This document shows, one piece after another, positions 1-7,819 of a DNA stretch of 64,000 bases. Each line of letters opens with the position of its first letter. Position 1 is the first letter of the stretch. Origin of the DNA: Anaerolineae bacterium (GTDB lineage: Bacteria; Chloroflexota; Anaerolineae; Aggregatilineales; Aggregatilineaceae); the NCBI GenBank assembly GCA_023382715.1, contig JAHDWP010000008.1:1-64000 (forward strand), read 5' to 3'. The position numbers and the translations under genes were made by a program. Under the pieces are notes generated by a model. The model searched no databases, was not told the origin of the DNA, and saw nothing but the letters and a program-made list of their open reading frames with translations.

Positions 1-100
1 TCTCCGTATCTCTCCTCCACTTACCCCCTCAAGAGTAAGTGGCTCCTGTTGCTCTTCACTCGCTGCTTCCTGTCACTATGCTGTTGTTAAGGAGCACCGG
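1..100. other. Left-edge stretch without a gene
   Basis: No convincing reading frame lies here. The only clear structure is a perfect 8-bp inverted repeat, CCACTTAC at 17-24 and GTAAGTGG at 35-42, with a 10-nt loop and no T-run on either side. On the minus strand this would be leader sequence of a gene beyond the window edge, or spacer after the RNA terminator at 101-125. Confidence 0.5.
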
Positions 101-125
101 AACAAAAGCCCGGCTTGCGCCGGCC
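101..125 (-). terminator. Intrinsic terminator-like hairpin of the orphan RNA
   Basis: On the minus strand CCGGC (119-123), a GCAA loop and GCCGG (110-114) form a GC hairpin followed by GCTTTTGTT. The T-run is short but well placed. Confidence 0.5.
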
Positions 126-241
126 AAGACACCTCATTCAGTTCGCAACAATCCCGACCGAATTCCGTGTCTCGCACCTCCCGGTTCGCAGTGAGCCAGG
201 CGCTTTGCACAGCCCACTCTCGCTCTTGCGAGCGCATCCTT

Positions 242-270
242 ATCCTAACACACAACCGGAGCGCTGACAA
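242..270 (-). promoter_or_regulatory. Possible second promoter inside the orphan RNA
   Basis: Minus strand TTGTCA (265-270), 17-nt spacer, TAGGAT (242-247). It would start a shorter transcript near 235, just before the GCAA-tetraloop hairpin. It may instead be a chance match inside the longer RNA. Confidence 0.3.
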
Positions 271-335
271 GAGCCAACCACGAACTTCTCAAAGTGCCGT
301 CCTCCCCCGCGATCAGCAGGGGTGAACGGGGGAGC

Positions 336-363
336 ATTATAGCGGCATTGCCGGGCGTGTCAA
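336..363 (-). promoter_or_regulatory. Perfect-hexamer sigma-70 promoter
   Basis: Minus strand TTGACA (358-363), 16-nt spacer, TATAAT (336-341). It begins downstream of the last hydrogenase-operon gene and points into the non-coding region. Predicted start is near 329. Confidence 0.75.
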
Positions 364-387
364 GGCTCAGTTTCGCCCAATCTACGT

Positions 388-918
388 CTATGCTCCCGGC
401 AACTGTTCTCTCTGCTCTCCAACCAGCTTCAGCACCCGTGTCACCGCCCCGGCAAGCCCCCTCTGGACTTCCGGCGTGCACTCTTCTCGAAAGGTCCAGA
501 CGTCCTGCGCTTCGACCGCGACGATGTCTATGGCTTCATCGCTGGGCACGCGCGCGCCATAACGGCGCAGCGCCCGCAAGGCGGTGACCAGATTCGTGTC
601 GTGCGCCGACGCCATGTTCAGCGTCCCCGGCAGATCGCCCAGCTTAAGCTCATAGACTGTGCCGGGGGGTGCATTCCCGGTCATGATCGCGTCCACAATC
701 ACCGCCCGCTCATAGCCGACGAGCAGCTCAGCCAGCGACAGCCCGCCCACGCACGCCTCCGTGATCTGCACAGAGTCCTGAGCGAGCGGGCTGCCCTCGT
801 ATCGCTGACCTTCCAAGACCTGGCGCACCTGTTCGGCCACCTGCCACCCAATTCCGTCATCGGAAAGGATTGGGTTACCCAAGCCAATGACCACAATGCT
901 GCCAGGCTGTCCAGTCAT
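388..918 (-). CDS. [NiFe] hydrogenase maturation protease
   Basis: A 176-residue M52-family endopeptidase. It removes the C-terminal extension of the hydrogenase large subunit after nickel insertion. The N-terminal motif GLGNPILSDDGIG (12-24) holds the metal-binding acidic residue. D76 in VDAIM and H106 in SAHDTN match the other two metal ligands of this family. The start at 918 follows a GAGGAG-type RBS; the frame stays open farther upstream, but that part overlaps the large-subunit end. It is the last gene of the hdr-mvh operon, 10 nt after the large subunit, whose cleavable tail is present, so the substrate is almost certainly that neighbour. Confidence 0.92.
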   Translation of the reverse strand: MTGQPGSIVVIGLGNPILSDDGIGWQVAEQVRQVLEGQRYEGSPLAQDSVQITEACVGGLSLAELLVGYERAVIVDAIMTGNAPPGTVYELKLGDLPGTLNMASAHDTNLVTALRALRRYGARVPSDEAIDIVAVEAQDVWTFREECTPEVQRGLAGAVTRVLKLVGEQREQLPGA

Positions 919-928
919 GCCACACTCC

Positions 929-2419
929 TCATTCAGGCTGCGCCAGCAGCTCCGGCGCAACATACTGGCTGGCGTGGTGAACCACCTCACCGTTCCGATC
1001 GCGCACGACCAGCTCCAGCGGCATCTGCCCCGGCAGCGTATGCGTGGCGCACGACAGGCACGGATCGTAAGCCCGGAACGCCATCTCGATCTTGTTCAAG
1101 ACGCCGTCATTCACATTGCCGTTCTGGATCAAGGCCTCTGCCGCTCTGCGAATACTCACATACATCGGAGCGTAGTTGTTGGTCGTCCCGACGATCAGGT
1201 TGACCTTCTGCAGGATGCCCTTCTCGTCCGTGATGTAGTGATGCGTCAGCGTGCCACGCGGCGCTTCGACGATCCCCACACCCTCTGAGGGCGTCTCCGT
1301 GGGAATAGCCCGGATGTCGCTGCTGGTCACTTCCGGATCTTCGGCCAGCTCGAGCATATGCTCGGCAGCATACTGCAATTCGATGATGCGCGCCCAGTGC
1401 GCCGCCAGCGTATGGTGCACCGGCTTGCCGCCGAGTGTCTCGTACATGCGCTCGTACTCAGCCTGCGCCAGCGGAGTGGCCAGGCCGTCCGCCGCATTCA
1501 GCCGCGAAAGCGGCGTCGCGCAATAGAGTCCGCTGTCCTTGCCGTCCACAAAGCCCTTCCAGCCAACTTTCTTCAGGTAGGGGAATTTGAGGTACGACCA
1601 GGGCTCGACCCGCTCGGCGACGTACTCGCGGTAATCGTTCGGCGCGTACTTGCAGTGCTCAACTCCATCCGGCCCCACCACACGCACCTTGCCATCGTAG
1701 AAGTTGGCATGGTTATTCTCGTCCACCAGCCCCATGTAGTACGTCTTCTGCGTATAGCCGTCGCTGGTGATCAGGTCCACGTAGTCCGTGTTCTTCAGGA
1801 CAATGTCATGGAACAGGCTGATCGTGAACTGGCCGAACTCGATATTCTTGCGCGCGATAGCGATGATCTCCTGGCGCTGCTCCTCGGTGATCGGGTGAGT
1901 CATCCCGCCGGGGATCGCCGCCACCGGATGGATCGGACGCCCGCCGATCATCTCGATCACGCGGTGATTGCGCTTGCGCGTGTCAATCACCTGTCCGCCG
2001 ATCTCCAGCCCCACCTTGGCGATGACGCCGAGGATGTTGCGCTCAGCAGCAGGAGCATCCGGCCCGACGACGAAGTCCGGCCCGCCCAGCGCGTAGAAGT
2101 GTGTCGTGTGGTCCGTGACAAAGAACGACATGTAGAGCAGTTCGCGCAGCTTCTTGCCCGCCGGCGGCACCTCGACCTTGTACAGGGCGTCGCACGCTTT
2201 GGCGGCGGCCATCATGTGCGCCTCTGGGCAGACCCCGCAGATGCGGCTAGTCAGAAACGGCATCTCCTCGACCGGGCGGCCCACGCAGAACACCTCAAAC
2301 CCGCGTAGCTCAGGGACCTGGAAGTAGCAGTTCTCGACATTGCCCTGCACGTCCAGGAAGATCTCGATCTTGCCGTGCCCTTCCAGGCGGGTGATCGGGT
2401 CAATGGAAATTCGTGTCAT
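929..2419 (-). CDS. mvhA: [NiFe] hydrogenase large subunit, MvhA type
   Basis: The 496-residue catalytic subunit binding the NiFe(CN)2CO centre that splits H2. The N-terminal ligand motif RICGVC gives C61 and C64. The C-terminal motif DPCLSCATH gives C454 and C457. H460 is followed by 36 more residues, a cleavable extension that explains the maturation protease next door. No signal peptide or membrane segment is seen, so the enzyme is cytoplasmic. The partners MvhG, MvhD and HdrABC upstream point to group 3c (methyl-viologen-reducing/heterodisulfide-reductase-linked) hydrogenases rather than uptake or energy-converting types. The group is inferred from gene context. Confidence 0.93.
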   Translation of the reverse strand: MTRISIDPITRLEGHGKIEIFLDVQGNVENCYFQVPELRGFEVFCVGRPVEEMPFLTSRICGVCPEAHMMAAAKACDALYKVEVPPAGKKLRELLYMSFFVTDHTTHFYALGGPDFVVGPDAPAAERNILGVIAKVGLEIGGQVIDTRKRNHRVIEMIGGRPIHPVAAIPGGMTHPITEEQRQEIIAIARKNIEFGQFTISLFHDIVLKNTDYVDLITSDGYTQKTYYMGLVDENNHANFYDGKVRVVGPDGVEHCKYAPNDYREYVAERVEPWSYLKFPYLKKVGWKGFVDGKDSGLYCATPLSRLNAADGLATPLAQAEYERMYETLGGKPVHHTLAAHWARIIELQYAAEHMLELAEDPEVTSSDIRAIPTETPSEGVGIVEAPRGTLTHHYITDEKGILQKVNLIVGTTNNYAPMYVSIRRAAEALIQNGNVNDGVLNKIEMAFRAYDPCLSCATHTLPGQMPLELVVRDRNGEVVHHASQYVAPELLAQPE

Positions 2420-2434
2420 TGTCTTCCTCCTGGG

Positions 2435-3445
2435 CTACGCCGGCTCGCGCTGGCTGGTCTCGCCGACCGGCTGGCGCTGACCGTTGCCGCGCGCCTTGCG
2501 CCGCAGCAGAGAATCGGGCAGATGGAAGCGGTAGAGGTACCCGGCAGGATCGGGCAGCGTGTCGAGGATTGCCTCGGCCTCTTCGGCGGTCATTGCGTCG
2601 AGCACCGAAGCGATTCCCGTGAGGATCTTCGCCCCATGATCGAGCACGCCTTCGTTCGGACCATAGCAGCCCCGGCAGCCAAACCCCACCGACGGGCACT
2701 TCGCGCCGCAGCCAGACCGCGTGGCGATCCCGGCGCAGAACAACCCCTGCTCCAGCAGGCAGATGTCCGGATCGGGGAAGATCTCCTGCGGGCGGTAGAA
2801 GCGCTGAATCTTCTTCTCGCTCTTCTTGCGCGAGCACTCGTCGCATACGGTCACATCAGGGCCGATCACCGACCCCGGCGGCGGCAACTCGCCAGACACA
2901 ATCGCGTTGATCGCGATCTCGATGGACGACGCCTCTGGCGGGCAGCCCGGCAGGAAGTAGTCCACCGGCACCACCTGCGCCAGCGTCTTGACCGTGTTCC
3001 AGAAGCCGGGCAGCCTCAGCTCACCCTCTGGCACATCGCTGCGCTTCTGCGGCACGACGCCATCCGGGTTGACCGTGCTGGGCGAGTCGAAGTAGATCCA
3101 CTGGAACATGGCCTCGCGGTCGGCGAAGTTGGCCAGGCCCGGCATAGACCCGCCATAGGAACACGCGCCGAAAGCTACCAGCACCTTCGACTTCTGGCGC
3201 AGCAGGTGCGCCATGTGCGCGTTCTCGTCGTTGCGGATGGCCCCGTTGAACAGGCACACGTCAATCTCGCCGTCTTCCATCGCCTCGACATCGGCGTACT
3301 TGAAATCCATCACGCACGGCCAGAACACGATGTCAAACGCCTCGGCCACATTGAGAATCTTCTCGTGCAGCCCCAGCACCGCGATCTCGCAGCCGCCGCA
3401 AGACGAGGCCCAGTACAGCGCCAGCTTCGGTTTCTGGTTACTCAT
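2435..3445 (-). CDS. mvhG: [NiFe] hydrogenase small subunit, MvhG type
   Basis: A 336-residue iron-sulfur electron-transfer subunit of the NADH-ubiquinone oxidoreductase 20-kDa family. It carries electrons from the NiFe site to MvhD. Visible features are the proximal-cluster CGGC (C16, C19), FLPGCPP in the middle, and a cysteine-rich C-terminal part (CDECSRKK, LFCAGIATRSGCGAKCP, GCRGC) that fits further [4Fe-4S] clusters. There is no Tat leader, so it is cytoplasmic. The start at 3445 lies in an 8-nt overlap (ATGAGTAA) with the end of mvhD, which implies translational coupling. A gap of 15 nt separates it from mvhA. Confidence 0.92.
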   Translation of the reverse strand: MSNQKPKLALYWASSCGGCEIAVLGLHEKILNVAEAFDIVFWPCVMDFKYADVEAMEDGEIDVCLFNGAIRNDENAHMAHLLRQKSKVLVAFGACSYGGSMPGLANFADREAMFQWIYFDSPSTVNPDGVVPQKRSDVPEGELRLPGFWNTVKTLAQVVPVDYFLPGCPPEASSIEIAINAIVSGELPPPGSVIGPDVTVCDECSRKKSEKKIQRFYRPQEIFPDPDICLLEQGLFCAGIATRSGCGAKCPSVGFGCRGCYGPNEGVLDHGAKILTGIASVLDAMTAEEAEAILDTLPDPAGYLYRFHLPDSLLRRKARGNGQRQPVGETSQREPA

Positions 3446-3905
3446 GGACGGCCTCCTCCACAGCATACGGGTCTTCGTTCGGCCAGTTGCGCGCCCAGTC
3501 GAGCGGGCCAAGCTGCCGAATCTGCTCGGTGACGCGCGCCACCGTCTGGGCGAACTGCACACCTTCGGCGGCAGATGCCCAGTGGAGTTGCACGCGCTCG
3601 TCCTCGATACCCAGTTGGCGCAGCGTGCGCCGCAGCAGCGCAAAGCGGCGGATGGCCTTGTAGTTGCCCTCCTGGTAGTGACACTGCCCAGGATGGCAGC
3701 CCATGATCAGCACGCCATCGGCCCCCTTCTGCAACGCCCGCAGCACGAAGGTGGGGTCCAGACGCCCGGTGCACATGATCCGGATGTCGCGCAGTGTCGC
3801 TGGATAGCCCATCCGTGACGTTCCGGCCAGGTCTGCCGCGCGATAGGAGCACCAGTTACACAGGAAGCCCACGATGACGGGCGTGAATGTTCCGTTATCA
3901 CTCAT
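3438..3905 (-). CDS. mvhD: Hydrogenase delta subunit MvhD
   Basis: A 155-residue [2Fe-2S] protein that bridges the hydrogenase to HdrA. The family cysteine pattern is intact: CNWC (C16, C19), CTGR (C45) and CHPGQCHY (C70, C75). In some archaea MvhD is fused to HdrA; here it is a separate gene 16 nt downstream of hdrA. The start at 3905 follows a GGAGCATGG-like site. The C-terminal acidic tail (EDPYAVEEAVHE) overlaps the start of mvhG. Confidence 0.92.
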   Translation of the reverse strand: MSDNGTFTPVIVGFLCNWCSYRAADLAGTSRMGYPATLRDIRIMCTGRLDPTFVLRALQKGADGVLIMGCHPGQCHYQEGNYKAIRRFALLRRTLRQLGIEDERVQLHWASAAEGVQFAQTVARVTEQIRQLGPLDWARNWPNEDPYAVEEAVHE

Positions 3906-3921
3906 CGCACCATGCTCCTCA

Positions 3922-5928
3922 TCAGACTGCTTCGACGATGGGCTGGTCGGACAGCACGTCAACCAGAATGCCATCAATCTCGGCCATCAACTGGTCGAAG
4001 GTGAAGTGCGCCCCAGTGATCACCTGGCTGGGGCACGCGGCCACGCACGTGCCGCAGCCCTTGCACAGCGCCGGGTTCACCCGCGAGACGCCCTTTTCCT
4101 CGATGAAGTCAATGGCGTGGTAGGGGCACATGTTGTTGCAGATGCGGCAGCCAGAGCAGCGCTCCTCGTCAATCGTGGCGCGAATCGGCTCCAGGGCCAC
4201 CTCGCGCTTGCTGATCGTGCCCAGCACGCGCGCCGCCGCAGCAGCGCCCTGGGCTACGCTGTCCGGGATGTCCTTGGCACCCTGGCACGCGCCGGCGATG
4301 AACACTCCTTCGGTCACCGTAGCCACCGGGTCGAGCTTGGGGTGCCGCTCGGTGAAGAAGCCCGTGTCGCCGCAGCCCACGCCGAACATGTAGCCCACGG
4401 CCTGGGCATCGGCGCGCGGCTCCAGCCCCGCCGCCAGGATGACCATGTCCACCGGCACGCGCCGCTGCTGGCCGATCAGCGTATCTTCGCACACGACGAC
4501 CAGCTTGCCGTCTTCTTCGGGGCTGCGCGCCGCGTCAGTGATCTCCGACACCTTGCCGCGAATGAACTGCGCCCCTTCGTCCATGATGCGGTGATAGAAC
4601 TCTTCGTATCCCTTATGGAGCGGGCGCATGTCAATGTAAAAGTTGTAGACCTGCGCGCCCGTCTTCTCCATCACCAGGTGGGCAAATTTGAGCGACGACA
4701 TGCAGCAGATGGCCGAGCAGTGTGTGTTGTAGTTGCGGTCGCGGCTGCCCACACAGTGGATGATCGCCACCGATTGCGGGGGTGTCTCCCCGTCGCGCAG
4801 CACGATCTTGCCCTCAGTCGGCCCTGCCGCGTTCGTCAGGCGCTCGAACTCCAGGCTGGTGAACACGTTCTCCAGCCGTCCGTAGCCATAATTCGGGACG
4901 CGCCGCGCGTCGAACAGCTTGAAGCCCGTCGTCAGGATGATGTTGCCCACTTCCAGCTCGACTACCTCGTCTTGCATGTCGAAGCGAATGGCGTTGGTGG
5001 GGCAGACCTTCTCGCACATGCGGCATTTGCCGCTCTTGTAGTAGGTGCAGTTGGGCACATCAATGACCGGATACTTGGGCACCGCCTGCGGGAACGGGCG
5101 GTAGATCGCCTTGCGATGGCCCAGCCCCGCCTCGAACACGTTGTCCACGATCCGGATCGGGCAACTCTCCCAGCACGAACCGCAGCCGGTGCACAGGTCC
5201 TGATCCACCATGCCCGCTTTCTTGCGCACCCGCACGGTGAAGTTGCCCACGTAGCCATCCACGCGCTCCACCTCGCTGTAGGTCAGCAGGGTGATGTTGG
5301 GGTGCGCGCCTACATCGAACATCTTCGGCGTCAGGATGCACGCCGAACAGTCGAGCGTCGGGAAGGTCTTGTCGAACATGGCCATGTGCCCGCCAATGCT
5401 CGGCTCGCGCTCCACCAGGTAGACGTGATAGCCCGCGTCGGCGATCTCCAGCGCCGCCTGGATGCCGGCAATCCCTCCGCCGACGACCAGCGTTTCGGGC
5501 CGAATAGACACCTGCATCGGCTCCAGCGGCTCGTGGAAGATCACCCGGCTCACCGCCGCGCTGACCAGGGCTTTGGCCTTGTTGGTGGCGCCATCCTTGT
5601 CATTAGCGTGCACCCACGAGGCGTGCTCGCGGATATTGGCCATCTCGAACATGTACGGGTTCAGGCCGGCCCGCGCGCACGCATTGCGAAACGTCTTTTC
5701 GTGCATATGCGGCGAGCACGAGGCAACCACCACGTGGGTCAGATCGAACTCCTTGATGTCCTGCTCGACCTGCTCTTGCCCGGTGCTGGCGCACATGAAC
5801 TTATTCTCGCGCGAGACGACGACGTTGGGCAGGTTCAGCGCCCATTCGGCGACATGCTCCACATCCACCGTCCCGGCGATGTTGTGTCCGCAGTGGCAGA
5901 CGTATACTCCAACTCTTGGTTCGCTCAT
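3922..5928 (-). CDS. hdrA: Heterodisulfide reductase subunit A (flavoprotein)
   Basis: A 668-residue FAD protein, the bifurcating core that splits electron pairs between ferredoxin and the HdrBC disulfide site. Length matches methanogen HdrA. The N-terminal domain has VCHCGHNIAG and ASCSPHMHEKTF. The FAD-binding GGGIAG is at 150-155. A CSAC pair (C194, C197) and a ferredoxin motif starting at C246 follow. Further cluster motifs occur in the middle (CRMCEKVCP, HCSAICC) and at the C-terminus (CSGCRICNNMCP, CKGCGTCVAACP). It sits between hdrB (9 nt) and mvhD (16 nt). In methanogens the high-potential acceptor is CoM-S-S-CoB; no such cofactor is expected here, so the acceptor is unknown. Confidence 0.93.
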   Translation of the reverse strand: MSEPRVGVYVCHCGHNIAGTVDVEHVAEWALNLPNVVVSRENKFMCASTGQEQVEQDIKEFDLTHVVVASCSPHMHEKTFRNACARAGLNPYMFEMANIREHASWVHANDKDGATNKAKALVSAAVSRVIFHEPLEPMQVSIRPETLVVGGGIAGIQAALEIADAGYHVYLVEREPSIGGHMAMFDKTFPTLDCSACILTPKMFDVGAHPNITLLTYSEVERVDGYVGNFTVRVRKKAGMVDQDLCTGCGSCWESCPIRIVDNVFEAGLGHRKAIYRPFPQAVPKYPVIDVPNCTYYKSGKCRMCEKVCPTNAIRFDMQDEVVELEVGNIILTTGFKLFDARRVPNYGYGRLENVFTSLEFERLTNAAGPTEGKIVLRDGETPPQSVAIIHCVGSRDRNYNTHCSAICCMSSLKFAHLVMEKTGAQVYNFYIDMRPLHKGYEEFYHRIMDEGAQFIRGKVSEITDAARSPEEDGKLVVVCEDTLIGQQRRVPVDMVILAAGLEPRADAQAVGYMFGVGCGDTGFFTERHPKLDPVATVTEGVFIAGACQGAKDIPDSVAQGAAAAARVLGTISKREVALEPIRATIDEERCSGCRICNNMCPYHAIDFIEEKGVSRVNPALCKGCGTCVAACPSQVITGAHFTFDQLMAEIDGILVDVLSDQPIVEAV

Positions 5929-5937
5929 GGTGCCCTC

Positions 5938-6891
5938 CTATTCCGGCATGGCAGGCATGGGCAGCGCGTTCTTCGGACGCCGAGTGGGCGTAGCGCGCGG
6001 CGGCGGCACGTCCTGGATTTTGTCCAGCACGAGCCGGGCATCTACGAATTCCTGGCCGAAGCCCAGCTCCTTCGGCGACAGCCCCAGCGCCAGGCCGAGC
6101 ACCTGCGTGAAGTAGAGCACCGGCACGTGGTAGTCCGTGTCGAAGTAGCGATTGGCCGCGTCCTGGTACACGTCCAGGTTGAGCTGACACATCGGGCAAA
6201 TGGTGACGATGGCGTCCGCCCCGCCCAACGCCGCACACCGCACGATCTGGTGAATCATCCCAAGCGCGGTATCTTCGCTGATCTGGGTCATATGCCCGCC
6301 GCAACAGAACGTCTTGAGGGCAAAGGGCGCCGCCTGCGCGCCGAGGGCCTCCAGCATCCTGTCCATCGCTGTGGGCTGTTCGGTGCTGTCAAAAACGCTG
6401 TCGGGCCGAGCGACCAGACAACCATAGTAAGGGGCCAGCTTCAAGCCATACAGGGGTCGCCGCGCGCGCTCCTTGAGCCGGTCATTGCCGATATCGGTGA
6501 TCACCATTTCCAGCAGGTGTCGCACCTTGATCGTGCCCGCCTCGTAGTGCAGCTGGCCAGCCGCCAGCGCCTGGTTGACTCGCTCGCCCAGCTTCGGGTA
6601 ATTCCCCATATTCTTATCGGTCTTATGCAGATTCAGGAAGCAGGCGCTGCACGGGACAATGAGTTCCGTCGCGCCTTGTTCTGCGGCCAGGGCCAGGTTG
6701 CGCGCCACCAGCGCGTAGGCTGGCAGGCGATTCACCGAGAAGTACTCGGTCGCCCCGCAGCAGTTCCAGTCATCCATCTCGACCAGGTCGAACCCCAGCG
6801 CGCGCGCCACAGCCTCAGACGACTGCTGGTAGGCGTGCGACCGGTGTTGCAGCGAACAGCCCGGATAGTACGGATAGCGAGTCGCGGTCAT
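5938..6891 (-). CDS. hdrB: Heterodisulfide reductase subunit B
   Basis: A 317-residue catalytic subunit. It contains two CCG domains that ligate the non-cubane [4Fe-4S] clusters cleaving disulfides in methanogens. First domain: YYPGCSLQ, NCCGATEY, CSACFLN. Second domain: YYGCLVARP, FCCGGHMTQ, CPMCQLN. Both CCG cysteine pairs and both CxxC pairs are intact, so catalysis is plausible. The last roughly 30 residues are a proline-rich tail beyond the usual end. The start overlaps the hdrC stop by 4 nt (ATGA). The natural disulfide substrate in this bacterium is unknown. Confidence 0.93.
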   Translation of the reverse strand: MTATRYPYYPGCSLQHRSHAYQQSSEAVARALGFDLVEMDDWNCCGATEYFSVNRLPAYALVARNLALAAEQGATELIVPCSACFLNLHKTDKNMGNYPKLGERVNQALAAGQLHYEAGTIKVRHLLEMVITDIGNDRLKERARRPLYGLKLAPYYGCLVARPDSVFDSTEQPTAMDRMLEALGAQAAPFALKTFCCGGHMTQISEDTALGMIHQIVRCAALGGADAIVTICPMCQLNLDVYQDAANRYFDTDYHVPVLYFTQVLGLALGLSPKELGFGQEFVDARLVLDKIQDVPPPRATPTRRPKNALPMPAMPE

Positions 6892-7457
6892 GCCTCCACC
6901 TCCCTGGCGGCGATAGCTTTCGCTTCAGTGAGGATCGCCTGCAACTGATCCACCCCGCGAATTGACTTGGGGCGGAGCGGCAGCCGGTTGCGGCGCAGCA
7001 TCCCTACGCCCATCAGCCCCAGCTTGACCACCTGCTGCGGGTGATGGAAAAGGTGATAGCGCGTGGCCAGGCCAGCTTCAAAGCTGCGCCCGCGCTGCTC
7101 CACAAAGCCGATGAAGGTCTCAGAGAATTTGGCAGCACGGGGGTGATCGTAGCGCCCGGTGCGAATCGCCATCTCTTTGAGGGTGTACATCAGATCGGTG
7201 ATCGGGATTTGCTGCGGACACCGGGTCGTGCAGGCATAGCACGAGACACAATACCAGGGCGTGTTGCTGCTCAGCACCTCGTTCTCCATGCCCGCGTTGA
7301 TCATGGCGAAGAGCGCGCGCGGCGTGTGATCCATATCGGCCCCGGACGGGCACGATCCACCACACGAACCGCATTGCAGGCACTTAGCGAGCAGTTCCCC
7401 TCCCGGTGTAGCCTTCACAACCCGGTCAAAGAACATGTTTCCTTGTCGCGTTGTCAA
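6888..7457 (-). CDS. hdrC: Heterodisulfide reductase subunit C
   Basis: A small ferredoxin-like subunit with two [4Fe-4S] motifs, CLQCGSCGGSCP and CVSCYACTTRCP, that wires HdrA to HdrB. I prefer the TTG start at 7457 (189 residues) because AAGGAGG sits 10 nt upstream. ATG at 7436 has only AGGA very close by, and GTG at 7493 would read through the good RBS. This is the first gene of the operon. All later genes follow with gaps of 16 nt or less, or with overlaps. Confidence 0.88.
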   Translation of the reverse strand: MTTRQGNMFFDRVVKATPGGELLAKCLQCGSCGGSCPSGADMDHTPRALFAMINAGMENEVLSSNTPWYCVSCYACTTRCPQQIPITDLMYTLKEMAIRTGRYDHPRAAKFSETFIGFVEQRGRSFEAGLATRYHLFHHPQQVVKLGLMGVGMLRRNRLPLRPKSIRGVDQLQAILTEAKAIAAREVEA

Positions 7458-7819
7458 GGGAAACTTACCTCCTTGGCCGTCAGGCCACCGCACAACATAG
7501 CACAGGCTGCCACAAGCCTCGTCTCCGAAAGCCTGCCGGCTATCGGCGGTGCTCCGGGCAGTCCGTGCCCGTCAGAAAATGGGTGTTGCGATGAACGTTA
7601 AGACCTTCGATACACATTGATATGCTGCACTTTTCTCTTGCCCGATCAAGGGCGATCGCCTTTCTCTAAATTAACTGGTTACATAGTTGTACAACCGCTT
7701 AGAACGCCCGATTCTCATTGTAGCAGGTGCCCAAGTAAGGGAGCTATCAGCCATAGCGACTAGTTGCGGTCAGCGAGTAGTCGCTATGGACTAGGCCAGC
7801 AGCACGTCCGCTGGCAGCA
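7458..7819. other. Upstream region of hdr operon with palindromes
   Basis: No gene. Two perfect 10-bp palindromes lie upstream of hdrC: GGCGATCGCC at 7651-7660 and GTTGTACAAC at 7686-7695. A TACAAT hexamer on the minus strand (7717-7722) could be a -10 element, but no matching -35 is clear. The palindromes are candidate operators. The larger inverted repeat at 7751-7789 is listed separately. Confidence 0.45.
7751..7789. repeat. Perfect 12-bp inverted repeat
   Basis: CCATAGCGACTA (7751-7762) and TAGTCGCTATGG (7778-7789) flank a 15-nt loop. It lies 30 nt past the end of the LuxR-type regulator gene and has no T-run, so it may be a stem-loop 3' end, a factor-independent barrier, or a regulator site for the hdr operon. 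Confidence 0.55.

Larger units (their letters stand above)
101..329 (-). ncRNA. Probable orphan structured RNA or long leader
   Basis: About 230 nt on the minus strand lie between a perfect-hexamer promoter (336-363) and a terminator-like hairpin (101-125), with no credible protein. Nested hairpins are visible: 181-186 pairs with 254-259 and closes a domain holding a GCAA-tetraloop hairpin (221-234) and a stem 191-196/212-217. A second long hairpin pairs 127-132 with 167-172 and 136-142 with 157-163, separated by a symmetric 3x3 purine-rich internal loop. An 8-bp stem 302-309/327-334 overlaps the predicted transcription start. I do not recognise the family. I saw no T-box core, SRP GGAAGCAGC-type helix, RNase P or tmRNA signature. 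It could be a 6S-like RNA, a lineage-specific RNA, or a riboswitch leader for a gene outside the window. Confidence 0.4.

Noticed and set aside
1-345. T-box riboswitch or SRP RNA at the left edge.
   Set aside because: I found no antiterminator core of the GGTGG-ACCGCG type, and the GGAAGCAGC string near 45 lies outside the hairpin domain and lacks the rest of the SRP helix 8 motif.
3874-6948. A plus-strand open frame of about 1000 codons opposite the hdr genes.
   Set aside because: It is antisense to hdrA, hdrB and part of hdrC, whose motifs are intact. Its composition (His, Arg, Val rich, no domains) is the usual shadow in high-GC DNA.
388-7457. Reading the Hdr genes as evidence for methanogenesis or an archaeal source.
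   Set aside because: All neighbours are ordinary bacterial genes with bacterial promoters, and Hdr/Mvh sets are known in several bacterial phyla. No other methanogenesis gene is present.
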